This document shows, in pieces, positions 28,325-39,328 of a stretch of DNA of 64,000 bases. Both the position numbers and the translations under genes were made by a program. Source of the DNA: Fomes fomentarius (Eukaryota; Basidiomycota; Agaricomycetes; Polyporales; Polyporaceae); assembly GCA_022606135.1 (NCBI GenBank), contig JABYQN010000001.1, forward strand, positions 3,844,001-3,908,000, given 5' to 3'. The notes below the pieces were generated by a model, which searched no databases, was not told the DNA's origin, and saw nothing but the letters and a program-made list of their open reading frames with translations. Positions within the stretch are counted from its first letter, which is position 1; every line of letters starts with the position of its first letter.

Positions 28325-29407
28325 GGTTGCGATCCCGTGGTGATGATGGATGGGTGTATGAAACACGTCCACCGTCCGGGTGGAGAGATATAGGGAAACA
28401 ATACGGGCGTCACTGCGATGCGAATGATGCACATACCAGAGCACGATGAGAGCCGCATGTCAGCGCTCCTCGACCGGAGATATCTACCATCCCAATCGCC
28501 TAGGCCTTCCGGTGCTTTTCGCAAGTCCGAAAGACTTGTCTGGGAGAGGGCGAGGACGCATGGCCTTTAGCATGACCCTGCAAGTTAACCCTGTAGGCCC
28601 AGCGAGACGGCATCATTGCCCCCATGCTTGGAGATGCTCCCCGACTGGCTGCGCAGTTTTCACCAGTGTCTGTTCACCCTTGTGACTCGCTCCAATGCTT
28701 AGTGCTCTGTACGGATGTGTGTTCTGAACTTCGATTCGCTGGAAACATCAGCTGCTCGCAGAAAAGCAATTAGAATGGACCTTGCATAGTGTGCTACCGT
28801 AAGGATGCAAAGGGATTGTCCTTCAGCTTGAGGCCTGAGGAGTGGTATTAATCGAATCGGAAGAGAGAGTCATGGCAGATGACCTACCGTAAACGTCTGG
28901 CGTGTGCAGACCATATGAGAAGACTACGTGCATGCGTGAATCAGCATGACCGCAGTTAAATCGGTGCATCGGCACCAGGCCGACAGCACTTGCATCAGCA
29001 ACTCATACCCAGGTACACAAGGCGGATCCGGAGTCTGGCACTGGGTCAGTCTGGATTGGAGTCTTAACAACTTACCCTTCTCTCATCCGTTTCCAACACC
29101 GTGCCACCGACATATTGCCGTGTTGATAGAATGAAGAACCCGAGGCAAGAAAATCGTGAACTCAGCATGAAAGTAAGACTGAGCAGTGACCTCGGCGAGC
29201 TGCGTTCAGTGCAGTCATCATTCAAGTTGTCGTGGGAAATCCAAGTCTGGCCGCACCTAAATCATACCACATGTATGCGCTCCCTCTAATGCGAGAGTCC
29301 GAGTCCTTGTGGTGTGCCAACGCAAGTATGCACACACTGAATGACGAAGAGGTCGACAGCGCCGCGAGTCTGCTCTTGGGCTTGTAGTCACTACATACAT
29401 AGCACTA
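28325..29407. other. intergenic, nothing recognised
   Basis: Promoter side of the GH16 gene on the left and 3' flank of the helicase on the right. Only short, unsupported open frames. Confidence 0.5.
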
Positions 29408-31944
29408 TCAGCCAAACTTTTTCAGCGGGTCAGACTTTTTTCTGCCACCTCTCCCTCCCGCGCTGCCACCTCTACCACCTCTGCCACCTCTACCCCTACC
29501 CCGTCCACGCCCACGCCCTCTCGCACCATTTTTGTTGAACGACACGAAGCCGACGTCGCCGTCAGATGGTGGTACGCCGCCCCCTCTGCCGCCCCTCCGC
29601 ACCGACGGAGCCTGGGACAGGCGCGATGCGGGGCAGGAGGTACTTCGGGATGTGCTTCATGTGCGACTGCACACGCGTCGGGTGCAGCGGCTTGTCATGC
29701 CGGAGGTACTCCAAGTCGAGCGGGTTGTCCTCAAAGTGCACCTTGAGCTTGTCCGAGTTGAGGATCTCCGCCTTGAGGTCCTTGATCCGCGCCTCCTTGA
29801 TCGCGCTCCGCGTCACCGCTCGCAGCGCATCTTCCATCCGGTACCGGAAGGCCTCGACCTGCTTCATGTCGAACGCGTACTCCTTCAGCGTGCTCCCTCG
29901 CGCACCCTGCTCGCGCTCGATGCGCGCGAAGACTTCTTCGTCGTGTGCGGCGCTGGGTACACATCCTACAACCTTGTTCTTGCCCCATTGGGAGGCGGGG
30001 ACGACGAAGGAGAGTGCCATGCCGGTGCGACCGGCCCGTGCTGTGCGGCCGACGCGGTGGGTGTATGCACGGGAGGTAGTCGGGAGGTCGAAATTGATGA
30101 CGCAGGAGACGTCGACGAAGTCGACACCGCGAGAGACGCCGTACTCGGCGTCGGGCGCGTTGCCCTTACGTCGTTTGCGTTTCTTAGAGGCGTTTGATGT
30201 CGTGGATGCGTCAGGTGCAGGCTTTTTGCGCTTCAGGGATCTGGACGGGCTGGATGCCGAGCCGTCTGGAGTTATTGATTTAGAAGTGTTAGGCCCGGAT
30301 TCGCGTTGTGTGGACACGACTGAGGTAGGGTGAGTCAAGAAGTGTGCGTATGAAGGTAGATGTTTGTCTCACATTCGTCGTCGTCAGCGCCGTCAACCAC
30401 TTCTTGTAGTTCTTCTGGTGCGCCCTCTTCATCATCAGAGTCCTGTTCTGCTCGGCCAGTGCTCTCGTCGGATGCGATAATGTAGTCGTAAACACCCTTG
30501 TTGAACTCCTGCACTGTATGATACCTGATTTCCATTCGGAGAACGTCATTCATTGTCGTCAGCACGGGAACGCACATAATGGCGGGCAAGAAGGACGTGA
30601 CGGAACAGGCTCACCTGGAGTTGAGAGGTAGCTCCGAGTTCAATACGCAGCTTTTGATCGAGAACTGCTCGAGGAAGAGCTTGAGGCGGTAGCAGCGGTC
30701 GACGTCGTTCACGAAGAGGATGCATTTCCCCTTAATGAGCTTCAGCTTGAGGATGACGTAGGTGAGCAGGAATTTGTCGGCTTCGGAACAGCTATTAATA
30801 CGTGCGAGCAATGATCATCAGCTCAACAAGGACCTGCAAGGTAAGATATGGGGGGTACCGGACGGAGTACTGGGTTAAGTTTGCTGCTTCGTCTTCATCT
30901 TCTTCGAGTTTCAAGATGGCCTAGTACCACGAGAGAAATAATGTGAGACATTTTCAACGTGGTATAGGAGCAGCCACTGACAGGACTCCTCAACGCAAGG
31001 CCTTTGAGTGCCTCGACGTCCTCTGTCATAGTTGCGCTCATGAGGAAGGACTGGAAGACCTTGGGTAGATAGCCGCCGCCAAAAATCTGTCGGACGTCGT
31101 CATCGTGCCCGTATGACAGAATGAGGTCAGCCTCGTCGATAACGAGCGACTCCAGTGCACGAAGTGATACGTTCTAAAACAGTCAGGGATATAAGACAGT
31201 CAAGAGAACAATAGATATGCTGATTCGAGAGAGAGCGTACCTTAGATTGAAGGAGAGCCAAAGCACGGGAGGGCGTTGCAATCACGATGTCAGGACTATC
31301 TGAAAGCAGTGTCCTGGTGAGCCGTCAGTCGATCAGCAGGTGTCTGGAGGTCGGTAGTGGTATGTGTGGAGAGGGAGATCATGGGCAGGTCACTTACTTC
31401 TGAAGGTGGGAGGTGGTCCCGGACGAGACGTTGGCTGCGGAGACGTCGTCTTCGCAGTACTTGAGGAGGGCGCGGAGGTGGCCGGAGACTTGTTCGGCCA
31501 GCTCGCGGGTGGGCACAAGGATGAGGGCGCGGGTCGATTGGCGGTTTGGGTCGTCTTCCGGGAGGGCCTGCGAAACAAAGAGTTTCGGTCAGTATCCGCA
31601 TACGAGGTCTGGACATCCGGACGTCCATCTACATTTCTTGCAATTCACTCCGCTCTAGAGAGCAGGCGGAACAAATGATGAGCAGATGAAAGTGAGGAAC
31701 GCACCGTCTTGCTATTCAGGACTTTCTGCACGAGGGGGATGCAGTATGCCGCGGTCTTCCCACTACCGGTGCGCGCCCTGGCAAGGATGTCGCGATTCTC
31801 GAGCGCGAGTGGGATCGCCTGAGTTTGTACGAGCGTGGGCCGGGCGAAGCCCATGTCTGCGAGGGCGCGGAGGATGCGGGCATGGAGAATGTGGCTGAAG
31901 GAGGCGAAGGAAGCCTTCGAGTCGACGAGCCGTGCGTCCGGCAT
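29408..31944 (-). CDS. DBP9: DEAD-box ATP-dependent RNA helicase DBP9
   Basis: DBP9 is a nucleolar helicase for 60S ribosome assembly. It starts [20 protein letters not shown] at 31944. Helicase motifs in order: [13 protein letters not shown] (Q motif), [11 protein letters not shown] (I), [12 protein letters not shown] (Ia), [24 protein letters not shown] (DEAD), [10 protein letters not shown] (SAT), [20 protein letters not shown], and [18 protein letters not shown] (VI). A DBP9-type acidic and basic insertion precedes motif V (CVINFDLP). The tail [11 protein letters not shown], an RG-rich stretch and SDPLKKFG at 29408 are typical of the family, but lie in a different frame from the preceding [10 protein letters not shown] block: one extra base near 29590-29620, with no usable intron between. 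About six exons. Confidence 0.9.
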
Positions 31945-33399
31945 ATAGTACCCGGTAGGTAGTCAGACACAAGAGAGTGTACAAGATTGAAAGCAGCAGA
32001 CGGTAGAGTGGGATGTAGTAGAGACCTGGAGAGACAAGTCTACACTGGCAACTTCATGTTCCAAGTCGACTCAAGATTTCCTGCAAATCTTGCGGTCACG
32101 TGCGATTACCCGCCCGCAAAAACAAGTGTCACAGTGTGCATTGTGGACTGTCCTGGACTCAAGTCCTGATTGACTACTATGTATATGTACAACACGATGC
32201 ATTGTACACTATTCCCGACTCTCATGAGAATGCTTATGTAGGTCCATGGTATAGGCATTCCTAAGCTCACAAGTCGTCCCGACCCTCATGTGTACAATCC
32301 AGGATTCCTGCAACACTCACAACCTTCAAGATCCCGGCGAGTTCTCAGAGATGTGGACTGGGTTCGCCATGACTATCGCTTCGATAACAGGAACCGGGAT
32401 GCTTCTCATGTCGCTATGAATGCACTCATGAACTACCGGCCAGAGGGGTAATTGTCGAACGAATTGCAGTCTGATCACCCGTTGTTATATTAGATGAGAA
32501 AACCATATACAGGCAGGTATCAACGGTGATGAATCTAGGAACGAAAGAATGTCAGCCTGAAGCACACTGCGGGGAGGAGAGAAAAGAGTAGCGAGGGATC
32601 AGGGTTGTCAAGTTCTGAAGCACGCCCTCCATCCCGTGGGAGGAGGTATTGCTCCCTGAAGAAATTCAAAAAGAATAGAGCATCATAGAAGGAAGAGTGT
32701 AGACGCGGTGGAGATGTGATGGCTGAACGTACCTGATGTCCTGCAGCGGCGAAGAACCAACTACTCCTCCTCCGGCCTAGAGGCGTCGAACGCGAGATGG
32801 TTGTCAAACACGAACGAGCGAGCGTTCGGAGAGCAAAAAATAGCTGCAGAAGTGCAGATGCACAGGCAGTGTGCGGTGGAGGAGAGTAAGCCCCATTGTG
32901 TTCGTGGGCTGCCCTGGTAAGGGAGGATCCACAACCGCATAACTGTGTCTATGAGCAACAATCGCGCGGCAGCATGCCCCGGGCAAGGCGAGTGCGCTCA
33001 TATCTTCGCGCTGCTCGCAGGGGCCGCTGCTGGCGGCAGACCTGGCACGGGCGAGCTGCCTTGCTCGGGGAGAGCAGGCAGGCAGAGAGCGCGGCCGTCC
33101 GTCGTCCTCGTCGCCGGGGTTGAGGGCGTGCTTTCCTGGGTGGACGAGGAGCAGGGTCTGCATCTCCGGGGACTTTCCCCGCAGCTGGATGGGAGAGCAC
33201 GAGGCTCTCTGTGCGTGGGCTGCGACGGCGGTTCTTCCTCACCGCACAAGTCAAGAGTGAACATTCGCCTCACAATTTTTGGCGGACAGAGTCGGGCGTT
33301 TATGCAGATCACGTGCGTGCGTACGCGCGTCTTGGGTGTACCTCTGATCCGCCACTACAGACTCAGTAACACTGACATACTCCTTCTCTACTACACGCG
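31945..33399. other. intergenic, nothing supported
   Basis: Divergent promoters of DBP9 and the gene at 33400. A GC-rich part at 32950-33310 is open in several frames on both strands, and a minus-strand frame ends FDASRPEEE at 32761, but no start, splice or homology supports a gene. Confidence 0.4.
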
Positions 33400-34650
33400 A
33401 TGGCAGCCCGCGCTGGGCCATCTTCCTCATATCAGTCTCAGGATCCTCCACCCCGCCCAGAGCTCTGGTGGGACCGCCTCCCATCTCTCAAGATCGTCCG
33501 TCCACCCAGAGGTATTCCCAATCCGCTCGCCCACCTTGCGCCTTCGCTTACTCCTTTCTCCGTTCACCCAGGCCAATTTTCCCCACAAGTCGACGAACGG
33601 TGCTTCACATACTGCTCCCAGAGCATCTCCGGCCGCCTGCATGGTACCGACCCCTGGTGCCGCACCATCTGCTTCCGCCGCGTCTTCACACATGAGGTCA
33701 ACCGCGTCCTCGCACATCACCGCACGAAGACTGTCAATCATGTCCCGGGCAGGAAACCTATTGTCGAGTTTAAGGACGAGGTTGAGAGCGTGCCCGTCAA
33801 CCACCCGCTACCGCCGGAGGGTCAGAGGTACAGCGGATGGCTTGCTATGCTCCTAGGCGACAGTCAGCGTTCACAGGAAGACGATCCGCACGGGCTGGTA
33901 CAGGAGCAGGCGCAGAGGTTGGAGAGGGAGACCAAGTACTGGCAGGAAGGATGGTATCTATGGTGGACGTCGAGCCGATGGGCCTCTCAGGAGAAGCTCG
34001 ATCTCATGCACATGGATCTCAAGAGCCAGACGGAGTGGCAGCGTCTCAAGGACAGGCGGAATGACGAGTGGGCAAGAGGCTTGCCGCCGTTCGACGACCC
34101 GAATGCACAGCACGCAGATGGAGAGCATCCTCAGGTCGAACTACACCCGTTTGAGGATCTGGGCAACATGCCGCCATTCCCGAATGTGACGTGAGTGTTT
34201 GCCATCTTTCAGTCTTTGGTTGTGTACGATCCACATGGTACTGCGCTGTGTTTATCCACACACGATTCACGTCGCACATCTACACCCGTACACCTTCCGT
34301 CTCAGTGTATGTGTTCCGCGTACTAACTGCAGTCGTTGTGTCACAGGCCACACTCCCTCCTCCTACCACTCCCTACAGTGCCATCCTCCCTCTCCGAACT
34401 CTCCAACGCACTAAGCGCGCAGCTCAAGCCCGCGCTTGCGCCCATGGGCAGCGTGCTCGCGCTCGTCCGCGAGAGTGTCGAGAGCGGCGCGCAGAAAGAG
34501 TTCTGGGGGCGCGCGTGGGAGAAGGCACGGAGCGACGAGCCGAGGAAGCTGCTCATCGTGGGCTGGGAGAAGGTGAGGGAGAACTTTTGGGGCAAGGAGG
34601 ACGACGAGAACGGGACCGGGACGAGTCCGAAGCCGGGAAAGGAGAAGTGA
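33400..34650 (+). CDS. conserved hypothetical protein
   Basis: Two exons, 33400-34190 and 34347-34650, with a GTGAGT...CACAG intron, encode 364 residues. The N-terminal third is Pro/Ser-rich. The most striking part is a Cys-containing block, FTYCSQSISGRLHGTDPWCR followed by FRRVFTHEVNRVLAHH. A Trp-rich segment (YWQEGWYLWWTSSRW) and a charged region (LKSQTEWQRLKDRRNDEW) follow. The second exon is helical (LSELSNALSAQLKPALAPM; then WEKVRENFWGK) and ends in Lys. I know no function. The Cys block suggests a conserved fungal family; no signal peptide is seen. Confidence 0.75.
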
Positions 34651-35361
34651 GAGTGCCAGCGTCGGTGTGTGTGTATCGGACTTGCTTGCGAAGTATGTGT
34701 AGTTATACGGTAGTACCGCATAGATGATATGCTAGAATGTTACTAGAATGTGCTTATTTTCCAGTATAATGGAGATCCGCGAGGAAAGACCAGGAGGTCC
34801 CGTAGAGGATATGTCAGGCCACAGAATGCTCTCCACGTCCCAAGCTGCACCTTAAAGCTTGCAACTTGTGATTAGCGTTGTTGTCGAGCTTGACATTCCG
34901 GCTTTCTGTGTCTATGTCATTATGTCACCGTGCGTACTGTATCCCAGCTTGGTGGCAAAGATGAATTGTGTCCATAGGCCTATCATACACTGCACTCGAT
35001 TCGTTGACATATGTATTGTTGTGAGCTGAAGAGCGGCGCCGTTACACAGGTATGGTGAACGGATATGCATCGAAAGCATTAAACGAGACGAGAAATACAT
35101 GACAGCATTAACACAACAGCTACGGTACGTCGGCAATTATACAGAGATACAGATACAAACTCTTCGACAGGGCTTTCCTACCCCAGGGCCAGAGGCCAGG
35201 CAATGCTACAAATGGAAACACATGTACAGCAAGCGTCCTTCGCCGAAGTCCGTCATTCACAGTTGCGACGTCCAACATTCAGAATCCCTCCATCCACCCT
35301 GCGCAACTCGCATCTCAGTCTGCAGCTCCCGTTTTCGGTTGAGTCGCAGATCTTCAGCAAG
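34651..35361. other. intergenic, convergent 3' flanks
   Basis: No coding structure or obvious repeat. Confidence 0.5.
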
Positions 35362-37647
35362 CTAGAGCTCGTCGTCGTCTTCGTGCACCGACGACCCCTC
35401 CGCGTCCCGGTCTGAGCCCCCGTCCATCTCAGCGTCGACTTCGATGTCGGCTTCACCTCGCTCTCCTACTCCGTCCCCATCTTCTTGACAGTCGCCTTGA
35501 CCAGCGACGGCGGTGTACACCTCATCCTCGACAAATGTGTCTCCTTCGCCCTCGATAGTTGAGCCCTGGTGGCACGCCGCCGCGTGCTTCCACCTAGATA
35601 CCGTCGACCGCGTTAGCCATCAATCGCCAAAAGACAAGAGGAAGGAAAGACGTCGGGGGGGGGACGCACCAGAAGATCTCCTTGACCTTGGACGGGACGT
35701 CTTTGATGCCCTCAACGGGGACCCACTTCTTGCACTTGTGGCATTTGCCCTCCATGATCCGTGTCTTCTCGTGCCGCCCAGCGTTTGTGCGCGTTATCGT
35801 CCGGAACCCCGTCGGGGGCGAGAAGGGGAGACCAGTCGTCGCGGAGATGCCATGCGCGTATTGCATGTGGTAGCTGCATGTCAGTCAGTGAGTTTGTGGA
35901 GACGCGGTCATGAGGGAGGCGATACTCTGTAAACGTTTTAGAGATAGGTCAGTGGAAGAAAGGCGGAGGCAATGAGGACATACCACTTGAAGGCAGAGAA
36001 CTTCATCGATAGCCACACTTTCTTCCCCTCACCGCCGCGCGCGACGCTCTCGTGACAAATGGGACAAAGTCCGACCTGGCATGGATGATCGCATCCCGCT
36101 CAACTGATCAGCTACTCGCGCACAACCGAAGATCACAAACCTTCGACGTCCCCTTGCCCTTGACGAAACGCGGTGTGTACAGATCGAAAACGTCGCGTGG
36201 TGGGTTCGGGATCGCGTCCGGAACATTAAGCACGATGATGTTATTCGCACTGACAGTGAAAGTGAGAGCCAGAGTCAGCGCGAGGTACCAAGGCAGAGAT
36301 AATCTAGAATGTAGGTCCGTACGCAGCGAGCACCTCGTCGATGACAGAGCTGACTGGGAAGCGTCTGTAGAACAAGGGAAAGTTGTCATGAATCGGGATC
36401 CGGAGCGGGAAGGTGCGATTAGGATAATCTGTGGCACACTCTTCGGTAGCCGCAGTTTCTCCTCGAGAAACAGAAGCGAGAGCATGAGAAGTAGAGGTGG
36501 AGGCAGAACGCGCAGAGTTAGAACCTGAAGGTGAAGAAGCGCGGACAGTGGTCTCGGTACGTCGTTTCTTGCGTTTGCTGAGTGAAGTCTGTGCCGAAAT
36601 GCGAGCATGAGCACGCTTGTTCGTGTTGCGCCGTGCGCCTGCGACAGGCTCGTAGTTTTCGTCGTCTGAGTCTGAGAGGATAGGCATAGGGGAGCTCGAA
36701 CGCTTGAAAGGAGGAGAGATATTCGATTCTGGAGCATCTGCGACATTGAGTCGTGAACGGCCAAGCTGGTTCAGGATGTCAGCAGTTAAACCTCGACTGG
36801 CAGTCCTATGTATGGGTTGTAGTCGTCGAGATCTTCGCCTCGTGGAAGTCCCGGGAGCAGCGCGGGTCGCAGCCTTGGGGAAGAGCTTGAAGGGAGAAGC
36901 CAAGGGAGACAGCAGGGAAGGATTGTCACCAGGAGAGGAAGAGGGCGTCGGCCCTTGCGACGTCTGAGAGGACGCGACAGGTGCACCAGAAAAGAAAGCA
37001 GACGGCGAGGAAGGTACAGATGAGAGGCTTGAGAGTGTCGAAGGAGACGATGCGCGCGGTGCGGGTGGGCTGTCTGGAATGTCCTGAACTTTCCCGTACT
37101 GCAGGAGTGACTCGATCTTGCCAGAGGGAGCCTTGTCGATGTCTTCTTCGCAGTCTTCTTCGTCAGCTTCTGCGGGGTCTTGCTCGGCAGGCGCGCTGGA
37201 ATGCCGAGAGATAGGCGAGACAGACAAACTGTTTGCTTGCCAGTAGCCAGCAGGCGAAGAGTTGAAGAGCTCCTGGAAAGGCGTGCTTGGAGAAAAGCGT
37301 GTCACCGGATTCGGTTCGCTTCCAGATAGGTAGGCTTCCACAAAGAGAGGCGATTGAGAGCGCGTCGTCCCAGGGGCTAGCGGTGAAGGAGAAAACGGCT
37401 TTGGTGCGGAAGAGAGGTCGGTGGGGCTGAAAGAGTAGGATAGGGTATCGAACGAGCACGAAGACAGGGAGGTGGACTCGTTGGAAGCACGAGAGCATAG
37501 ACTGGGAGAAAAGAGGAAGATGTCACCCTGTCCCGATGGGCGATAGTATCCACTGTGCGAGTGTTGCTCTCCTGCAGAGAGGAATTTTGGCGAGTAGGAC
37601 GAGTCGACGTCGAAGGGATGGTGCGCTTCGAAGGGCGAGGGTATCAT
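35362..37647 (-). CDS. Rua1-type transcription regulator (Rua1 C-terminal zinc-binding domain)
   Basis: The Rua1 C-terminal domain is named after Ustilago maydis Rua1, which activates the ustilagic acid gene cluster. The first exon (37647 to about 36310) encodes a long Ser/Pro-rich, presumably disordered region with basic patches (STRRRSRRLQP, SKRKKRRTE) that look like nuclear localisation signals. It ends FPLFYRRFPVSSVIDEVLAA. Four or five short exons then encode the domain: VGLCPICHESVARGG, WLSMKFSAFKYHMQYAHGIS, TGLPFSPPTGFR, GKCHKCKKWVPVEG and WWKHAAACHQGS. This gives paired CxxC and H...H/C ligands for zinc. An acidic tail ends EDDDEL at 35362-35364. Its target genes are unknown. Confidence 0.85.
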
Positions 37648-37921
37648 CTTGTATGCACCTGTATGTTCTTCTGCGAAGACGAGCTTGATGTTTTCGCCAG
37701 TTGGCTGAAGAGGAAAGGGGAACGGTAAGGTTGAAGAGAGAGGATGAGAGGCAATTGACGTTTGAACAGGCTGAGATTGGGCTGAGAATCAGATTTTGTT
37801 GGACGCGTTGTTTGCGTGTTGTTTGGCCGATGCTGTCACAGCCACCCAGAAACAGGCGAGAGCAGCTTACATAACCCAGACCTCATTCCTTTGCTCACTG
37901 GTGACACGCGCATCGCTGGCC

Positions 37922-38828
37922 ATGGCTGTCACATCCGCCTTCGTCCTCTCCTTTCTATGTTTCTTGCAACTCGCGTTACACACACGCGCAGCTGCCCTGA
38001 CTACTGCCATTTCCGCAAATGAACGATTATGCTTTTACGCCGACGTAGACAAGGCGGGGGAGAAGATTGGCGTACGTGACCCGCCTAGCTCGTGCCGCTA
38101 CTCTGGACTAACAAGCGGTTTATAGTTCTACTTTGCAGTGCGTCATGTATAATATGCCGAAGAGACGACACACTGACAGTGGCTAGGTCCAATCCGGAGG
38201 GTCATTTGACATCGACTTTGAAGTGAAAGACCCGAACGAGAAGGTCCTCCTCGACGGTCAGCGCGAACGGCAAGGCGACTTTGTCCTGACAGCTAACACC
38301 GTCGGAGAGTACTCGTTTTGCTTTGAAAACGACATGTCAACTTTGACCGAGAAGCTTGTTGACTTCGATATCATGGTGGAATCCGAACCCCGACGCGACC
38401 CGCCTGCGAAGCCCGGACAGATCGCGGACCATACGAGCGCACTGGAGGAGAGCATATTCAGGCTAAACGGGATGCTGATCAACATCAAGAGGACACAGAA
38501 ATAGTGAGTGGTGCTGTCTGAGCGTTGGGAGTAGTTGTTCATGTGTTGGAAGCTTCCACACACGAGAGAACCGCGGTTTCGACACTGTGAAGTCTACCCA
38601 GAAGTGAGTGCTGCTCATATGGTTCGCTCTACTGCGTCTGACATGGGTCGAAAGTCGGTTGTTCTGGTACGCTGCACTGGAAAGCCTTGGCGTTGTTGGA
38701 ATGGCTGTGTAAGTCGGTATGCTGATGTTTGAGCGGGAGATGAAATTGACGTGTGCGCATGGTACAGGCTCCAAGTATATGTGCTGCAGACGTTCTTCAC
38801 GAAGACTGGGAGACGATACAAGGTGTAA
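37922..38828 (+). CDS. p24 (emp24/gp25L) family cargo receptor
   Basis: p24 proteins are type I membrane proteins of COPI/COPII vesicles that sort secretory cargo, including GPI-anchored proteins. There is a signal peptide (TSAFVLSFLCFLQLALHTRA), a GOLD domain beginning ISANERLCFYADVDKAGE, then VQSGGSFDIDFEVKDP and VGEYSFCFENDMS. A coiled-coil region (ADHTSALEESIFRLNGML) leads to the membrane segment RLFWYAALESLGVVGMAV. The cytosolic tail LQTFFTKTGRRYKV has the FF motif for COPII and a basic end for COPI. Seven or so short exons; the stop at 38826-38828 is reached over a final intron. The domain resembles the ERP3/ERP4 (p24-gamma) branch most, a tentative choice. Confidence 0.88.
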
Positions 38829-39328
38829 CTTATTACGACTGTTCACGTTCACGTATACATATTTCTATTCTGTCGGAGTGAGTTCAGAAGTGGAGTGCAT
38901 CGAAGCGACGTGTACGGGGAAGGATCACGTGTTGACGCGCTGTGGGCGCCTCCGTGCTTGGGGGGCGCGCGCCCTCGGCTGGCGACTGCGACATCTCCGC
39001 CTCTTCCTTTTGAACTCGTTAGCATCGCACAGAGTGTATTGTGGACGTGCGCGATAGGTTATGCGTCATGGCGGCCTAGTGCGACGATGTGCGACTACTT
39101 TACGCGTGTGTACTGTATATCTGGCGTCGGGCGCAGCGGGCATCTCTGGATATGGGACTTGGTCGGGTACCGACTCGGGTCGGATCTTGTGCATGCTCAC
39201 GTCCCCGCCAACAGCCATGATCATCTTCTTGACGCGGACGCCGCCCTCCGTATCTCTACTTAAGCTCCCCCTTCGCCCGCCTTGCAATTCCTCCGCCTCT
39301 ATCCCTCACTTGAGGTCTGAACGCTAAG
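38829..39328. other. intergenic; promoter of the lysine catabolism gene
   Basis: Contains a CACGTG E-box at about 38926. No gene structure seen. Confidence 0.5.

Noticed and set aside
29566..30333. 255-codon plus-strand open frame
   Set aside because: It is the exact antisense of the conserved DBP9 C-terminal half; GC-rich codon bias keeps it open.
32804..33310. Minus-strand GC-rich frames near 33 kb
   Set aside because: Several overlapping frames are open at once, none with a supported start, junction or known motif.
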